Below are positions 9,732 through 18,265 of a stretch of 64,000 nucleotides of DNA, in pieces. The notes below the pieces were generated by a model. It saw only the letters and a list, made by a program, of their open reading frames with translations. It was not told the DNA's origin and did not search any database. This stretch comes from Aliihoeflea aestuarii (lineage in GTDB: Bacteria > Pseudomonadota > Alphaproteobacteria > Rhizobiales > Rhizobiaceae). Location: the NCBI RefSeq assembly GCF_024105665.1, contig NZ_JAAAMK010000002.1:124001-188000 (forward strand), written 5' to 3'. Numbering within the stretch: the stretch's first letter is position 1; each line of letters begins with the position of its first letter. The position numbers and the translations under genes were made by a program.

Positions 9732-10439
9732 ATGAACCTCACATGGTACGGGCACTCGGCCTTCAGGATCGAAACGGACGACGCGAAAATTCTGATCGAT
9801 CCGTTCCTGACCGGCAATTCTTCCTGGGGCGAGGGATGGGAAGGTCCGGCGGAAGGTGTGACCCATGTGCTGCTCACGCACGGACACAATGACCATCTTG
9901 GCGATGCGCTGCCGATCCTGAAAAAGACTGGCGCGATGCTCGTCGCCAATGCCGAGATCGTGAGTTATCTGGCAGGCAAAGGTGTTTCGCAGGATAAAGT
10001 CAATCCGGGAAATCATGGCGGAACGGTCGATTGCGGCAGCTTCACCACGACATTCGTCGATGCGCGTCACTCGTCGTCCTGGACGAATGACGATGGAAGC
10101 AACGTCTATCTCGGCAACCCCAATGGTCTCCTGCTCCATTTCCCCGATGGCAAGTCCGTCTATCACATGGGCGATACCGATATTTTCGGGGACATGGCAC
10201 TGATCAACGAGTTGCACCAACCCAAGATCGGGCTCGTGCCGATCGGTGACCGGTTCACGATGGGTGGCGCCGTCGCGGCGATGGCCTGCCAGCGCTTCTT
10301 CGCATTCGAAACCATCATTCCATGCCACTACGGTACGTTTCCGATCATCGACCAGAATGCCGACAAGTTCGTCGAAGGTATGAGTGACGCGTCGGGCAAG
10401 GTCGTCGTTCCGAAAATCGGTGAAGCAGTCGAAATCTGA
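9732..10439 (+). CDS. UPF0173 metal-dependent hydrolase (MBL fold)
   Basis: Metallo-beta-lactamase-fold hydrolase of the UPF0173 (YtkL/Atu1317-like) family, 235 aa. The zinc motif HGHNDH is at 53-58, further ligand-type residues occur in DARHS and HMGDTD, and a late IPCHYGTFP motif carries the last His. It starts with the family-typical [17 protein letters not shown] lies upstream of the ATG. The substrate of the family is not established. A good terminator follows at 10469, so it is probably monocistronic. Confidence 0.93.
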   Translation: MNLTWYGHSAFRIETDDAKILIDPFLTGNSSWGEGWEGPAEGVTHVLLTHGHNDHLGDALPILKKTGAMLVANAEIVSYLAGKGVSQDKVNPGNHGGTVDCGSFTTTFVDARHSSSWTNDDGSNVYLGNPNGLLLHFPDGKSVYHMGDTDIFGDMALINELHQPKIGLVPIGDRFTMGGAVAAMACQRFFAFETIIPCHYGTFPIIDQNADKFVEGMSDASGKVVVPKIGEAVEI

Positions 10440-10468
10440 CCGAAGCGTCCCGCCCGTATTGCACCGCG

Positions 10469-10505
10469 AAGCCCGCGCCTTTATAGCGCGGGCTTGTTGT
10501 TTTTA
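10469..10505 (+). terminator. Rho-independent terminator after UPF0173 gene
   Basis: A ten-base perfect stem (AAGCCCGCGC at 10469-10478 with GCGCGGGCTT at 10486-10495), a seven-base loop, and a T-rich tail GTTGTTTTT. It separates the hydrolase gene from gatC. Confidence 0.85.
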
Positions 10506-10524
10506 TGCTTGCTGCGGAGTCACC

Positions 10525-10812
10525 ATGTCCGTCGATATCGCCACCGTCCGTCGCGTCGCGCGCCTTGCGCGCATTGCCGTTGCTGATGATGAGGCAGAGC
10601 GCATGACCGGCGAACTCAACGCCATTCTCGGCTTCGTCGAACAACTGGGCGAGGTCGACGTGACGGGCGTGGAGCCCATGACGTCCGTGACACCGATGGA
10701 CATGAAGAAGCGCGTGGACGCCGTGACCGATGGCGGCAAGCCTGCCGACATCGTCGCCAATGCGCCGGCAACGGACGAGAATTTCTTCCTCGTCCCGAAG
10801 GTCATCGAATAG
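10525..10812 (+). CDS. gatC: aspartyl/glutamyl-tRNA amidotransferase subunit C
   Basis: Small structural subunit of GatCAB, which amidates Glu-tRNA(Gln) and/or Asp-tRNA(Asn). 95 aa, starting [17 protein letters not shown] and containing the conserved [11 protein letters not shown] and VEPMTSV segments and the [11 protein letters not shown] end. CGGAG lies five bases upstream of the ATG. It is followed after two bases by a GNAT gene and then gatA; all three are tightly packed. GatB is not in this window. Confidence 0.96.
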   Translation: MSVDIATVRRVARLARIAVADDEAERMTGELNAILGFVEQLGEVDVTGVEPMTSVTPMDMKKRVDAVTDGGKPADIVANAPATDENFFLVPKVIE

Positions 10813-10814
10813 AG

Positions 10815-11285
10815 ATGGCCGTCATCATCGCCAACGAAACGCCGCTTCAGGACGACGTGCGCCAGCTCGTCGCCGAACTCAACGCCTACATGCAGCCTCT
10901 GACGCCGCCGCAATTCCAGTTTCAACTGACCGTCGAGCAAATGGCTGAGCCGACAGTCACGGTTTTCGTCGCGCGCAACGAAGCCGGCGAGGCGATTGGC
11001 ATGGCATCGCTGAAGGCGCATGACGCCGATCTCGGCGAGGTGAAGCGCATGTACACACTACCTGCCGTGCGCGGCCAGCGCGTCGGCTCCGCGCTTCTCC
11101 AGCGCGTCGAAAAACTGGCGCGCGATAAAGGCTTGTCGCGTCTTGTCCTTGAAACCGGCGAGGCGCCGGGCTTCGAAGATGCCTGGCGCGTCTACGAGCG
11201 CGGCGGCTACACCCAATGCGGTGCCGTTCTCGACTATCCCGATTCCGGCTTTTCCCGTTTCTACGAAAAGAAGCTTGCCCTATGA
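10815..11285 (+). CDS. GNAT family N-acetyltransferase
   Basis: 156-aa acetyltransferase. The acetyl-CoA binding loop is [18 protein letters not shown], following the beta-strand VKRMYT. The C-terminal [11 protein letters not shown] and [15 protein letters not shown] segments are typical of small GNATs. The substrate is unknown. It sits between gatC and gatA, overlapping the gatA start by four bases, so it is expressed with the amidotransferase; a link to tRNA amidation is not implied by the family. Confidence 0.9.
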   Translation: MAVIIANETPLQDDVRQLVAELNAYMQPLTPPQFQFQLTVEQMAEPTVTVFVARNEAGEAIGMASLKAHDADLGEVKRMYTLPAVRGQRVGSALLQRVEKLARDKGLSRLVLETGEAPGFEDAWRVYERGGYTQCGAVLDYPDSGFSRFYEKKLAL

Positions 11286-12763
11286 CCGATCTGACCCGCC
11301 TGACGATTGCCGAAGCCCGCGCCAGACTGCGCGCGAAGGATTTCACGGCGCTCGAACTGACCGACGCCTATCTGGGTGCGATCGATGCGGCCAATGGCGA
11401 ACTCAACGCCTATGTGAAGGTGACGCCCGACCATGCCCATAAGATGGCGGCACAAGCGGACGAGAATTTGGCGGCCGGCAAGGCCGGCGATCTCGAAGGC
11501 ATCCCGCTTGGCATCAAGGATCTGTTCGGCACCGAAGGGGTCCACACGCAGGCGGCGAGCCATATCCTCGATAAGTTCGAGCCACGCTATGAATCGACGG
11601 TCACGGCCAATTTGTGGGCCGACGGCGCTGTCATGCTCGGCAAGCTCAACATGGACGAGTTCGCCATGGGCTCGTCCAACGAGACCAGCCATTACGGCCC
11701 TGTGAAGAACCCTTGGCGCGCGCAAGGCTCCAATGTCGACCTCGTGCCAGGCGGCTCGTCCGGCGGCTCGGCTTCGGCCGTTGCCGCCTGGCTTTGCGCC
11801 GGCGCGACCGCGACGGACACGGGCGGCTCGATCCGCCAGCCTGCCGCCTTCACGGGTACGGTCGGCATCAAGCCGACCTATGGCCGCTGCTCGCGCTGGG
11901 GCACGGTCGCCTTCGCCTCCTCGCTCGACCAGGCTGGGCCGATCACCCGCGACGTGCGCGACGCTGCGATCCTGTTGAAGTCGATGGCTTCGGTGGACGA
12001 AAAGGACACGACATCGGTCAATCTGCCGGTGCCGGACTACGAGGCGGCGATCGGCCAGTCGATCAAGGGCATGCGCGTCGGCATTCCGAAGGAATACCGC
12101 ATGGACGGCATGCCGGAGGAAATCGAGACGCTCTGGCAAAAGGGCATCGCCTGGCTGAAGGACGCCGGTGCCGAGATCGTCGACATCTCGCTGCCGCACA
12201 CGAAATACGCCCTGCCGGCCTATTACATCGTCGCGCCCGCCGAAGCTTCGTCCAATCTCGCCCGTTATGATGGCGTCCGCTACGGCTTGCGCGTGCCCGG
12301 CAAGGACATCACCGACATGTACGAGCAGACCCGCGCCGCCGGTTTCGGCCGCGAGGTAAAGCGCCGCATCATGATCGGCACATATGTCCTGTCGGCCGGC
12401 TATTACGACGCCTACTATCTGCAGGCGCAGAAAGTGCGCACGCAGATCAAGAAGGATTTCGAGGACGTGTTCTCCGCCGGCGTCGACACGATCCTGACGC
12501 CCGCCACACCATCCGCCGCCTTTGGCATCGCCGATCAGGACATGGCGTCCGACCCGGTGAAGATGTACTTGAACGACATCTTCACGGTGACGGTCAACAT
12601 GGCGGGTCTGCCGGGCATCGCAGTTCCGGCCGGTCTGGATTCGAAAGGTCTGCCGCTCGGGCTTCAGCTTATCGGCCGCCCGTTCGAGGAAGAGACGCTC
12701 TTCCGTACGGCCCATGTGATCGAACAGGCGGCAGGACGGTTCGAACCCACGAAATGGTGGTGA
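11282..12763 (+). CDS. gatA: aspartyl/glutamyl-tRNA amidotransferase subunit A
   Basis: Amidase subunit that releases ammonia from glutamine for GatCAB. 493 aa, full length. The catalytic Lys is in [11 protein letters not shown]. The cis-Ser lies in the glycine/serine-rich [11 protein letters not shown] loop, and the nucleophilic Ser is in [11 protein letters not shown]. The ATG at 11282 overlaps the GNAT stop (ATGA). An upstream in-frame start at 11216 is inside the GNAT gene and unlikely. Presence of GatCA implies that Gln-tRNA (and perhaps Asn-tRNA) is made by transamidation. Confidence 0.97.
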   Translation: MTDLTRLTIAEARARLRAKDFTALELTDAYLGAIDAANGELNAYVKVTPDHAHKMAAQADENLAAGKAGDLEGIPLGIKDLFGTEGVHTQAASHILDKFEPRYESTVTANLWADGAVMLGKLNMDEFAMGSSNETSHYGPVKNPWRAQGSNVDLVPGGSSGGSASAVAAWLCAGATATDTGGSIRQPAAFTGTVGIKPTYGRCSRWGTVAFASSLDQAGPITRDVRDAAILLKSMASVDEKDTTSVNLPVPDYEAAIGQSIKGMRVGIPKEYRMDGMPEEIETLWQKGIAWLKDAGAEIVDISLPHTKYALPAYYIVAPAEASSNLARYDGVRYGLRVPGKDITDMYEQTRAAGFGREVKRRIMIGTYVLSAGYYDAYYLQAQKVRTQIKKDFEDVFSAGVDTILTPATPSAAFGIADQDMASDPVKMYLNDIFTVTVNMAGLPGIAVPAGLDSKGLPLGLQLIGRPFEEETLFRTAHVIEQAAGRFEPTKWW

Positions 12764-12782
12764 CGCAGCGAGCGGGCAGCAG

Positions 12783-13571
12783 ATGTTCTTCTACCTTTCC
12801 AAGATCTTCTGGCTGTTCGCTCATCCCCTCAACCTGACGGGAATCCTGCTCGGCGTCGGGCTGGTACTGCTCGTGTTCCATTGGACGCGGCTGGCCGGCG
12901 CGTCCTTCGCACTGGCATTTCTCGTGGTCGCGCTATCGACATGGACCTCGCTCGGCGCGCTGGCGCTGCATCCGCTCGAGGATCGTTTCGCACGGCCTGC
13001 CCCCGCGCCGGAGACCATCGATGGCATCATCGTTCTGGGCGGCGGCTTTGAGGGCGCGGTCAATCTGGCTCGTGGCGGCTACGAACTGAACGCCAGCGGC
13101 GACCGGTTCGTGGAAACCGCTGTTCTGGCAAAGCGCTATCCGAATGTGCCCGTCGTGATTACTGGTGGAAGCGGCTCGATGATTCTGGACGGCGAGGGCG
13201 ACGCGGACACCGCGCCGCGCCTCCTGGTCGCGCTCGGCGTCGGCCCCGAACGGCTGGTGCTCGAAAACCGCTCCCGCAACACCGATGAGAATGCCCGGTT
13301 CACGCGGGACATGGTCGATCCTCAAGCCGGACAGACCTGGCTGCTCGTAACCTCGGCCTTCCACATGCCGCGCTCGGTGCTCCTGTTTCGCAAGGCCGGG
13401 TTCGACGTGACGCCGTGGCCGGCCGATTACCGTACGGCCGGTACGGAGACACTGGGCTTCGCGCAGAGCAATTCGATCACCAATCTTCACATTACCACGA
13501 TCGCGATCCGCGAATGGATCGGCTTGGTCGCGTATCGGCTGACGGGACGCACCGACCGGATATTGCCCTGA
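12783..13571 (+). CDS. YdcF/ElyC-like DUF218 envelope protein
   Basis: 262-aa protein with two N-terminal membrane helices (about 10-35 and 37-60) and a DUF218 domain from about 78. Typical motifs are IIVLGGG at about 80-86, the VVITGGSGS strand and ENRSRNTDENA, followed by VTSAFHMPRSVLLF. Members such as ElyC and SanA affect peptidoglycan or envelope integrity in enteric bacteria; the biochemical activity is unresolved. It follows gatA after 19 bases, so readthrough is likely. Confidence 0.88.
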   Translation: MFFYLSKIFWLFAHPLNLTGILLGVGLVLLVFHWTRLAGASFALAFLVVALSTWTSLGALALHPLEDRFARPAPAPETIDGIIVLGGGFEGAVNLARGGYELNASGDRFVETAVLAKRYPNVPVVITGGSGSMILDGEGDADTAPRLLVALGVGPERLVLENRSRNTDENARFTRDMVDPQAGQTWLLVTSAFHMPRSVLLFRKAGFDVTPWPADYRTAGTETLGFAQSNSITNLHITTIAIREWIGLVAYRLTGRTDRILP

Positions 13572-13577
13572 CCAGAG

Positions 13578-14276
13578 TTAATCGAGCAGCGCCTGACGCG
13601 CGGCCGAGAAGAACTGTCGCCGGATGAGAACGAAAAGCGTGCAGGTTGTCGTGGCGATGAAAACCCACGGGCCGATGAACCAGCCGAGATAGCCAAGCGC
13701 GAAGAAGATTGCCCGCAACCCGGCATTGAAGTGCTTGCCGCCAAGTTGGTTCATGCGCGCCGCACGCACGACGGCGCGTTCGACCTCATGCTCGTCCGCA
13801 ATGTGATCGCCACGCATCGGCACCGCGCCGATCAGGATCGAGCAGTAATTGAAGATGCGATAGGCCCAGCCGAACTTGAAGAACGCATAAGCCAGAATGG
13901 CGGCGAGGCCGAGAACCTTCGCTTCGAAGACCGGCGCTGCGACCTGTTCGGTCACCGGAAAATCTCCGATGACCGCGACCACCCGGTCGCTCGAACCCAA
14001 AAGAGCAAAGCAACCGCCGAGCGCGATGAGCGCGGACGAAGCGAAGAACGCGGTACCCTGCTGGAGGCCCATCATGATGTTGGTATCGATCATCCTCAAA
14101 TCGCGCCGCGCCATCGTTCGTATCCAGCTTTCACGCTGGCGGTTCATCAGCGACGTCAGAGTGGGCCGTGTGTTAAGGCGTCCCTGCGTCGATTGGGCGA
14201 AGAGAACCCAGCCGACGAGAAAGTAGGCAAGTGCCGCCGCGTCGAGCGGCTCCTGGAAAATGGAATCGACGATCAT
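13578..14276 (-). CDS. DUF599 membrane protein
   Basis: About 232 aa with four or so membrane spans. The features match DUF599: an N-terminal hydrophobic helix, then MNRQRESWIRTMARRDLRMIDTN on one face, FFASSALIALGG, the KFGWAYRIFNYCSILIGA segment, and a second half with AARMNQLGGKHFNAGLRAIFFALGYLGWF. Function unknown. Starts at 14276, 14294 and 14333 are all possible; none has a clear ribosome site, and the shortest keeps the protein close to its first helix. It is convergent with the YdcF-like gene. Confidence 0.82.
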   Translation of the reverse strand: MIVDSIFQEPLDAAALAYFLVGWVLFAQSTQGRLNTRPTLTSLMNRQRESWIRTMARRDLRMIDTNIMMGLQQGTAFFASSALIALGGCFALLGSSDRVVAVIGDFPVTEQVAAPVFEAKVLGLAAILAYAFFKFGWAYRIFNYCSILIGAVPMRGDHIADEHEVERAVVRAARMNQLGGKHFNAGLRAIFFALGYLGWFIGPWVFIATTTCTLFVLIRRQFFSAARQALLD

Positions 14277-14543
14277 CACATGATGATAGTGCATCGGCGC
14301 GCGCGGCGCGCGCCTTGCTTTCGCCCAATGCATTACCGATTTGCGACTGTGAACTTTCGTATAAGTAACGGATTTTATTTAAAACCCATCCGTAAACGTG
14401 ATCGTTGCACCGCACAATGCCACTCAATTGCCGTATTTTGGGATTGCAACGCGCCGCGAACAGGTCTACCGGTTCTCTCGCTGGCGCGAAGAACGAACAC
14501 GATAGATCGCATAGGCAAACGATAATCATCAAACGGGAATTTC

Positions 14544-14678
14544 ATGGACGATAGCGTTCAGAGGTCCTGCTGGGGCGTAACCGCCAAGGCAGTGATCGGT
14601 TTCGCCGGTATCCTTCTTCTGGCCTGGTTGGTCGGTGGAGCCGGTGCGGACGCCGCGGTCATTATCACCGCCGGCTGA
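14544..14678 (+). CDS. putative 44-aa single-span membrane peptide
   Basis: Short open frame MDDSVQRSCWGVTAKAVIGF... with one hydrophobic segment covering about residues 14-30 and a small-residue C-terminus. GGGAA precedes the ATG by four to five bases, and a GC-rich hairpin follows the gene at 14725. These two signs suggest a real mini-gene, but there is no family match from memory. Confidence 0.4.
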   Translation: MDDSVQRSCWGVTAKAVIGFAGILLLAWLVGGAGADAAVIITAG

Positions 14679-14724
14679 TCTCAAGACACGATGATGAATG
14701 GCAGGTCCTGCCGTAAGAATTCGA

Positions 14725-14757
14725 GGCCGCGGGAGCATCCCGCGGCCTTATTCATTT
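14725..14757 (+). terminator. hairpin terminator upstream of sdaA
   Basis: Perfect ten-base stem GGCCGCGGGA (14725-14734) with TCCCGCGGCC (14738-14747), a three-base loop, then TTATTCATTT. The T-run is interrupted, so efficiency is uncertain. It would end the short transcript of the 44-aa peptide gene. Confidence 0.65.
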
Positions 14758-14855
14758 GGCCTATGTCGCTTTCGGATCATGCGAAGTCGGGCGGCGTCTC
14801 TCATCGGATGGACGCTCACGCGAATGATCCCACCAGCCAGAATTTGGAGCCATGA

Positions 14856-16256
14856 ATGTTTCTGTCCGTATTCGACCTCTTCAAGATCGGCATCGGACCT
14901 TCGAGCTCCCACACAATGGGGCCGATGTCGGCTGCCGGACGCTTTCTCGACGAACTCGCCGGCGACGACTGGCCGAAGCCGGCCGGAGCGGCCGTTGCAA
15001 GGCTCGCCGTCAGCCTTCATGGCTCGCTGGCATTTACCGGCGTCGGGCATGGCACCGACCGCGCGGTGATCCTTGGATTGACCGGCGCGACACCGCAGAC
15101 GGTGAACCCGGACAAGATGGACGCCGTGATCGAAACGGTCGCCACCGAAAAAACCGTCACGCCGCCGGGGCATCCAGCCTATCGCTTCGATAGCGCCACC
15201 GATCTCGTCATGGATCGCAAGCACCCCCTGCCGGGACACGCCAATGGCATGGCGTTCCACGCCTATGACCGCAATGACAGGCTGCTTCTGAAACGCATCT
15301 ACTATTCGATCGGCGGCGGATTCGTCGTTTCGGAAGAAGAATTGCAGCGTCTGGCCGCGCGCGGCCCGGAAGGGCAGGCGGGTGACGTGCCATTCCCGTT
15401 TCGCAATGCCCGCGAAATGCTGGAAATGGCCCAAGCATCGGGAAAATCCATTGCCGAGATGAAGCGTTCCAATGAGGAAACACGCCAGTCGCGCGATGAA
15501 CTCGATGCCGGGCTGGACGCGATCTGGGATGCGATGCGCGGCTGCATCGAGCGTGGCTTAAGCCAGGACGGCATCATGCCGGGCGGCCTCAAGGTGCGCC
15601 GCCGTGCACGCCATCTGCACGACACGTTGCAGGAACAGTGGCGACAGAACCGGCCGAACCCGCTGCTCGCGAATGACTGGCTTTCAGTGTACGCGATGGC
15701 GGTCAACGAGGAAAATGCGGCCGGCGGCCGCGTCGTTACCGCGCCCACGAACGGTGCGGCAGGCGTCGTGCCGGCCGTCATGCGCTACTGGCTGCATTTT
15801 CATCCCGAAGCAGATCAGGCAGGCATACGTGACTTTCTGTTGACGGCAGCGGCGGTCGGCGGGATCGTGAAGCACAACGCGTCGATCTCGGGCGCCGAAG
15901 TCGGCTGTCAGGGCGAGGTTGGCTCAGCATCCGCCATGGCGGCGGCCGGACTGGCGGCCGTGATGGGCGCAAGCCCGGAGCAGATCGAGAACGCCGCCGA
16001 GATCGCGCTCGAACATCATCTCGGTATGACCTGCGATCCGATTGCCGGTCTCGTTCAGGTGCCGTGTATCGAGCGGAACGCGCTGGGTGCTGTCAAGGCT
16101 GTGACCGCCGCATCGCTCGCGATCAAGGGCGACGGCAAGCATTTCGTGCCGCTCGATGCTGCCATTGAAACGATGCGCCAGACCGGGCTCGACATGAACG
16201 ACAAATACAAGGAAACGAGCCTCGGCGGGCTCGCGGTGAACGTCGTCGAATGCTGA
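14856..16256 (+). CDS. sdaA: L-serine ammonia-lyase, iron-sulfur type
   Basis: Converts L-serine to pyruvate and ammonia using a [4Fe-4S] cluster. 466 aa, single-chain form with the beta domain first (FDLFKIGIGPSSSHTMGPM near the start) and the alpha domain second. Cluster cysteines are in GAEVGCQGEVG, GMTCDPI and VPCIERN; the CQGEVGSASAMAA stretch is diagnostic. GGAG lies six bases upstream of the ATG. It stands alone after a terminator; no regulator gene is adjacent. Confidence 0.96.
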   Translation: MFLSVFDLFKIGIGPSSSHTMGPMSAAGRFLDELAGDDWPKPAGAAVARLAVSLHGSLAFTGVGHGTDRAVILGLTGATPQTVNPDKMDAVIETVATEKTVTPPGHPAYRFDSATDLVMDRKHPLPGHANGMAFHAYDRNDRLLLKRIYYSIGGGFVVSEEELQRLAARGPEGQAGDVPFPFRNAREMLEMAQASGKSIAEMKRSNEETRQSRDELDAGLDAIWDAMRGCIERGLSQDGIMPGGLKVRRRARHLHDTLQEQWRQNRPNPLLANDWLSVYAMAVNEENAAGGRVVTAPTNGAAGVVPAVMRYWLHFHPEADQAGIRDFLLTAAAVGGIVKHNASISGAEVGCQGEVGSASAMAAAGLAAVMGASPEQIENAAEIALEHHLGMTCDPIAGLVQVPCIERNALGAVKAVTAASLAIKGDGKHFVPLDAAIETMRQTGLDMNDKYKETSLGGLAVNVVEC

Positions 16257-16318
16257 TCCTGTGGACAGGCGTGCGCCCGGCCTTTGAGTTGCCGCGAAGG
16301 AACGCCTAACTACGGGGC

Positions 16319-16753
16319 ATGGCTCTCAACATTCTCAAGCTCTGCGTCGGCTGCGATTCGATCGAAGATCTTCAGTCCTGGATCGATGAGCGCGGCGCGC
16401 GCATGCGCGCAGCCGGCCAGCCGGTCGAGCATTTTCACACTACCCGCATGGTACCGAAGCGCGTCGACGAGCTGCTGGACGGCGGATCGCTTTATTGGGT
16501 CATCAAGGGCGGCGTGCAGTGTCGCCAGAAGCTGGTCGATGTGCGCCCATTCACCGATGGCGACGGCATCGGTCGCTGCCATCTGATGCTCGACAGCGAA
16601 CTGACGCCGACCAATTGGCAACCGCGACGGCCTTTTCAGGGCTGGCGATATCTGCGCCCTGAAGATGCGCCCGCCGACCTTGGCGGCGGATCGGCTATGC
16701 GCGAAATGCCGCCCGAACTGCGCCGCGAACTGGCCGACCTCGGCCTTCTTTGA
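16319..16753 (+). CDS. DUF1489 family protein
   Basis: 144-aa protein beginning MALNILKLCVGCDSIEDL, with TRMVPKRVDELLDGGSLYWVIKGGVQCRQKL in the middle and GWRYLRPEDAPADL near the end; these blocks match DUF1489 of Alphaproteobacteria. Two clustered functional-looking cysteines are C9 and C12. No function is known. It is close to the VWA gene (46 bases) and may be co-transcribed with it. Confidence 0.88.
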   Translation: MALNILKLCVGCDSIEDLQSWIDERGARMRAAGQPVEHFHTTRMVPKRVDELLDGGSLYWVIKGGVQCRQKLVDVRPFTDGDGIGRCHLMLDSELTPTNWQPRRPFQGWRYLRPEDAPADLGGGSAMREMPPELRRELADLGLL

Positions 16754-16799
16754 TGGCGGCCGCCTTGCCTTGTCGGTTTCGAATCCACATTTTTCGTCA

Positions 16800-17534
16800 A
16801 TGAAAGACAAGACGCCGACCAGACCGAAGACCACCAATACGCCAGCCGACCGCAGCGATCCGAGCGCCGTGTCGGCATTTTTGAAGCAGGCGCGGGCGTT
16901 GTCCGCGTCGCGTGCGCCGGGTGCGAAGAAGGGTCGGCTCATCCTCGCGCTCGACGCTACGATGAGCAGGCAGCCGACCTGGGACCTTGCCTGCACGCTT
17001 CAGGCGGACATGTTCGACGCCGTCGGAAAGACGGGCCGCTTGGAAGTGCAACTCGTCTACTTTCGTGGATTCGGTGAATGCCGATCGTCGAGATTCGTGG
17101 ACGATACGGCGCGGCTCAAGGATTTGATGGTCAGGATCGATTGTCGCGGCGGCCATACGCAGATCGGCAAGGTGCTTTCCCACACGCTGAAGGAAACCGA
17201 AACGCAGAAGGTCGATGCGCTGGTCTATATCGGTGATGCCATGGAGGAAGAAATCGACGATCTCGCAGACATGGCCGGCAGACTGGGCCTGAAGGGCGTT
17301 CCTGTCTTTATGTTCCAGGAAGGCCACGACGCGACCGCAGAACACGCATTCCGCGAGATCGCGCGGCTGACGCGCGGCGCCTGGTTCCGCTTCGACCGTA
17401 ACTCCGCTTCCATGCTTGCAAAGCTTCTGTCGGCCATAGCGGTCTACGCTTCGGGCGGATACACGGCACTGGAGGCGAGGGGCGGACGCGAAGACATGCT
17501 GTTGATCGAAAACATGCGCGGCAATTCGAGATGA
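16800..17534 (+). CDS. VWA-domain protein (cytosolic)
   Basis: 244-aa protein without signal peptide or membrane segment. Residues 1-40 are basic and low in order. The von Willebrand A fold starts at about 46. The metal-site motif reads D52-A-T54-M-S56, a Thr variant of DxSxS, with T120 (GGHTQIG) and D146 (YIGDAMEE) completing it, so metal binding is likely. Its stop overlaps the start of the membrane J protein (ATGA), so the two are translated together. Function unknown; the pairing suggests a scaffold or substrate adaptor. The ATG at 16800 is preferred to an earlier start inside the DUF1489 gene. Confidence 0.85.
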   Translation: MKDKTPTRPKTTNTPADRSDPSAVSAFLKQARALSASRAPGAKKGRLILALDATMSRQPTWDLACTLQADMFDAVGKTGRLEVQLVYFRGFGECRSSRFVDDTARLKDLMVRIDCRGGHTQIGKVLSHTLKETETQKVDALVYIGDAMEEEIDDLADMAGRLGLKGVPVFMFQEGHDATAEHAFREIARLTRGAWFRFDRNSASMLAKLLSAIAVYASGGYTALEARGGREDMLLIENMRGNSR

Positions 17535-18220
17535 TGCTCTATGTGATCACGGGCGTCGCTGTCGCGCTCGGTCTCTTCTATGTCTTCATGCGGGCGGACG
17601 CTGCGAAGATCGCGCTCAGCCTTCGCCTCGTCGGACCGATCGTCCTGGCTATTTTCGGGGCCGGCATGATGCTGATCGGCCGCGTGGGAATTGGCGGCAT
17701 GGCGCTGTCGGCGGCACTCGGCTGGTATGGCGCGGGGCGGGTCCGCCGCAATGCGCGACCGACGCCAGGCAAGCGGTCCCATGTCCGAACCGCCGCGCTT
17801 GAAATGGAACTCGACCATGACAGCGGCGAACTGGACGGCGTCGTCCGGGCAGGTGCTTTCGACGGTCGGGCGCTCGGCGATCTGAGCGAGGAGCAACTCT
17901 TCGAACTTCACGCCGAACTCCAAGGCGACGGTGAAAGCCGCCAGCTACTTGAGGCGTATCTTGACGGCCGTCTTCCCCTCTGGCGCGAGAACCCGCAGGC
18001 GGATGTCGGCGGCGGGGAAACTCGCGCGCCAGCTTCTGGCCCCATGACTAAGCAGGAGGCCTACCAGGTCCTTGGTCTTGAACCGGGTGCTGGCGCGGCG
18101 GATATCCGAAAGGCCCATCGGCGCCTTATGCAGAAGCTGCATCCCGACCTTGGCGGCAGTTCTTTCCTGGCGGCCCGGATCAACGAAGCCAAGGACGTCC
18201 TGTTGTCCACTCACGGCTGA
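17531..18220 (+). CDS. membrane-anchored J-domain protein, Tim14-like
   Basis: 229-aa DnaJ-family co-chaperone. Two N-terminal hydrophobic segments (about 3-20 and 33-65) are followed by a linker with an acidic stretch. The J domain is at the extreme C-terminus (about 171-229), with HPD at 204-206 followed by LGGSSFLAARINEAKD. This domain order, and the GG...INEAKD helix after HPD, resemble mitochondrial Tim14/Pam18 rather than DnaJ. The expected role is to stimulate DnaK at the inner membrane. It is coupled to the VWA gene before it. Confidence 0.88.
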   Translation: MMLYVITGVAVALGLFYVFMRADAAKIALSLRLVGPIVLAIFGAGMMLIGRVGIGGMALSAALGWYGAGRVRRNARPTPGKRSHVRTAALEMELDHDSGELDGVVRAGAFDGRALGDLSEEQLFELHAELQGDGESRQLLEAYLDGRLPLWRENPQADVGGGETRAPASGPMTKQEAYQVLGLEPGAGAADIRKAHRRLMQKLHPDLGGSSFLAARINEAKDVLLSTHG

Positions 18221-18265
18221 TTCTCCTTCGACAAATTACAAATCCCGGAGAGCGGGAACTCCAGA

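Noticed and set aside
11261-12715. 484-codon antisense frame in gatA
   Set aside because: Shadow of gatA with the same composition bias; no recognisable domain.
14360-14400. ACGGAT...ATCCGT inverted repeat upstream of the DUF599 gene
   Set aside because: Only six bases per arm around an AT-rich spacer; expected by chance and not tied to a start site.
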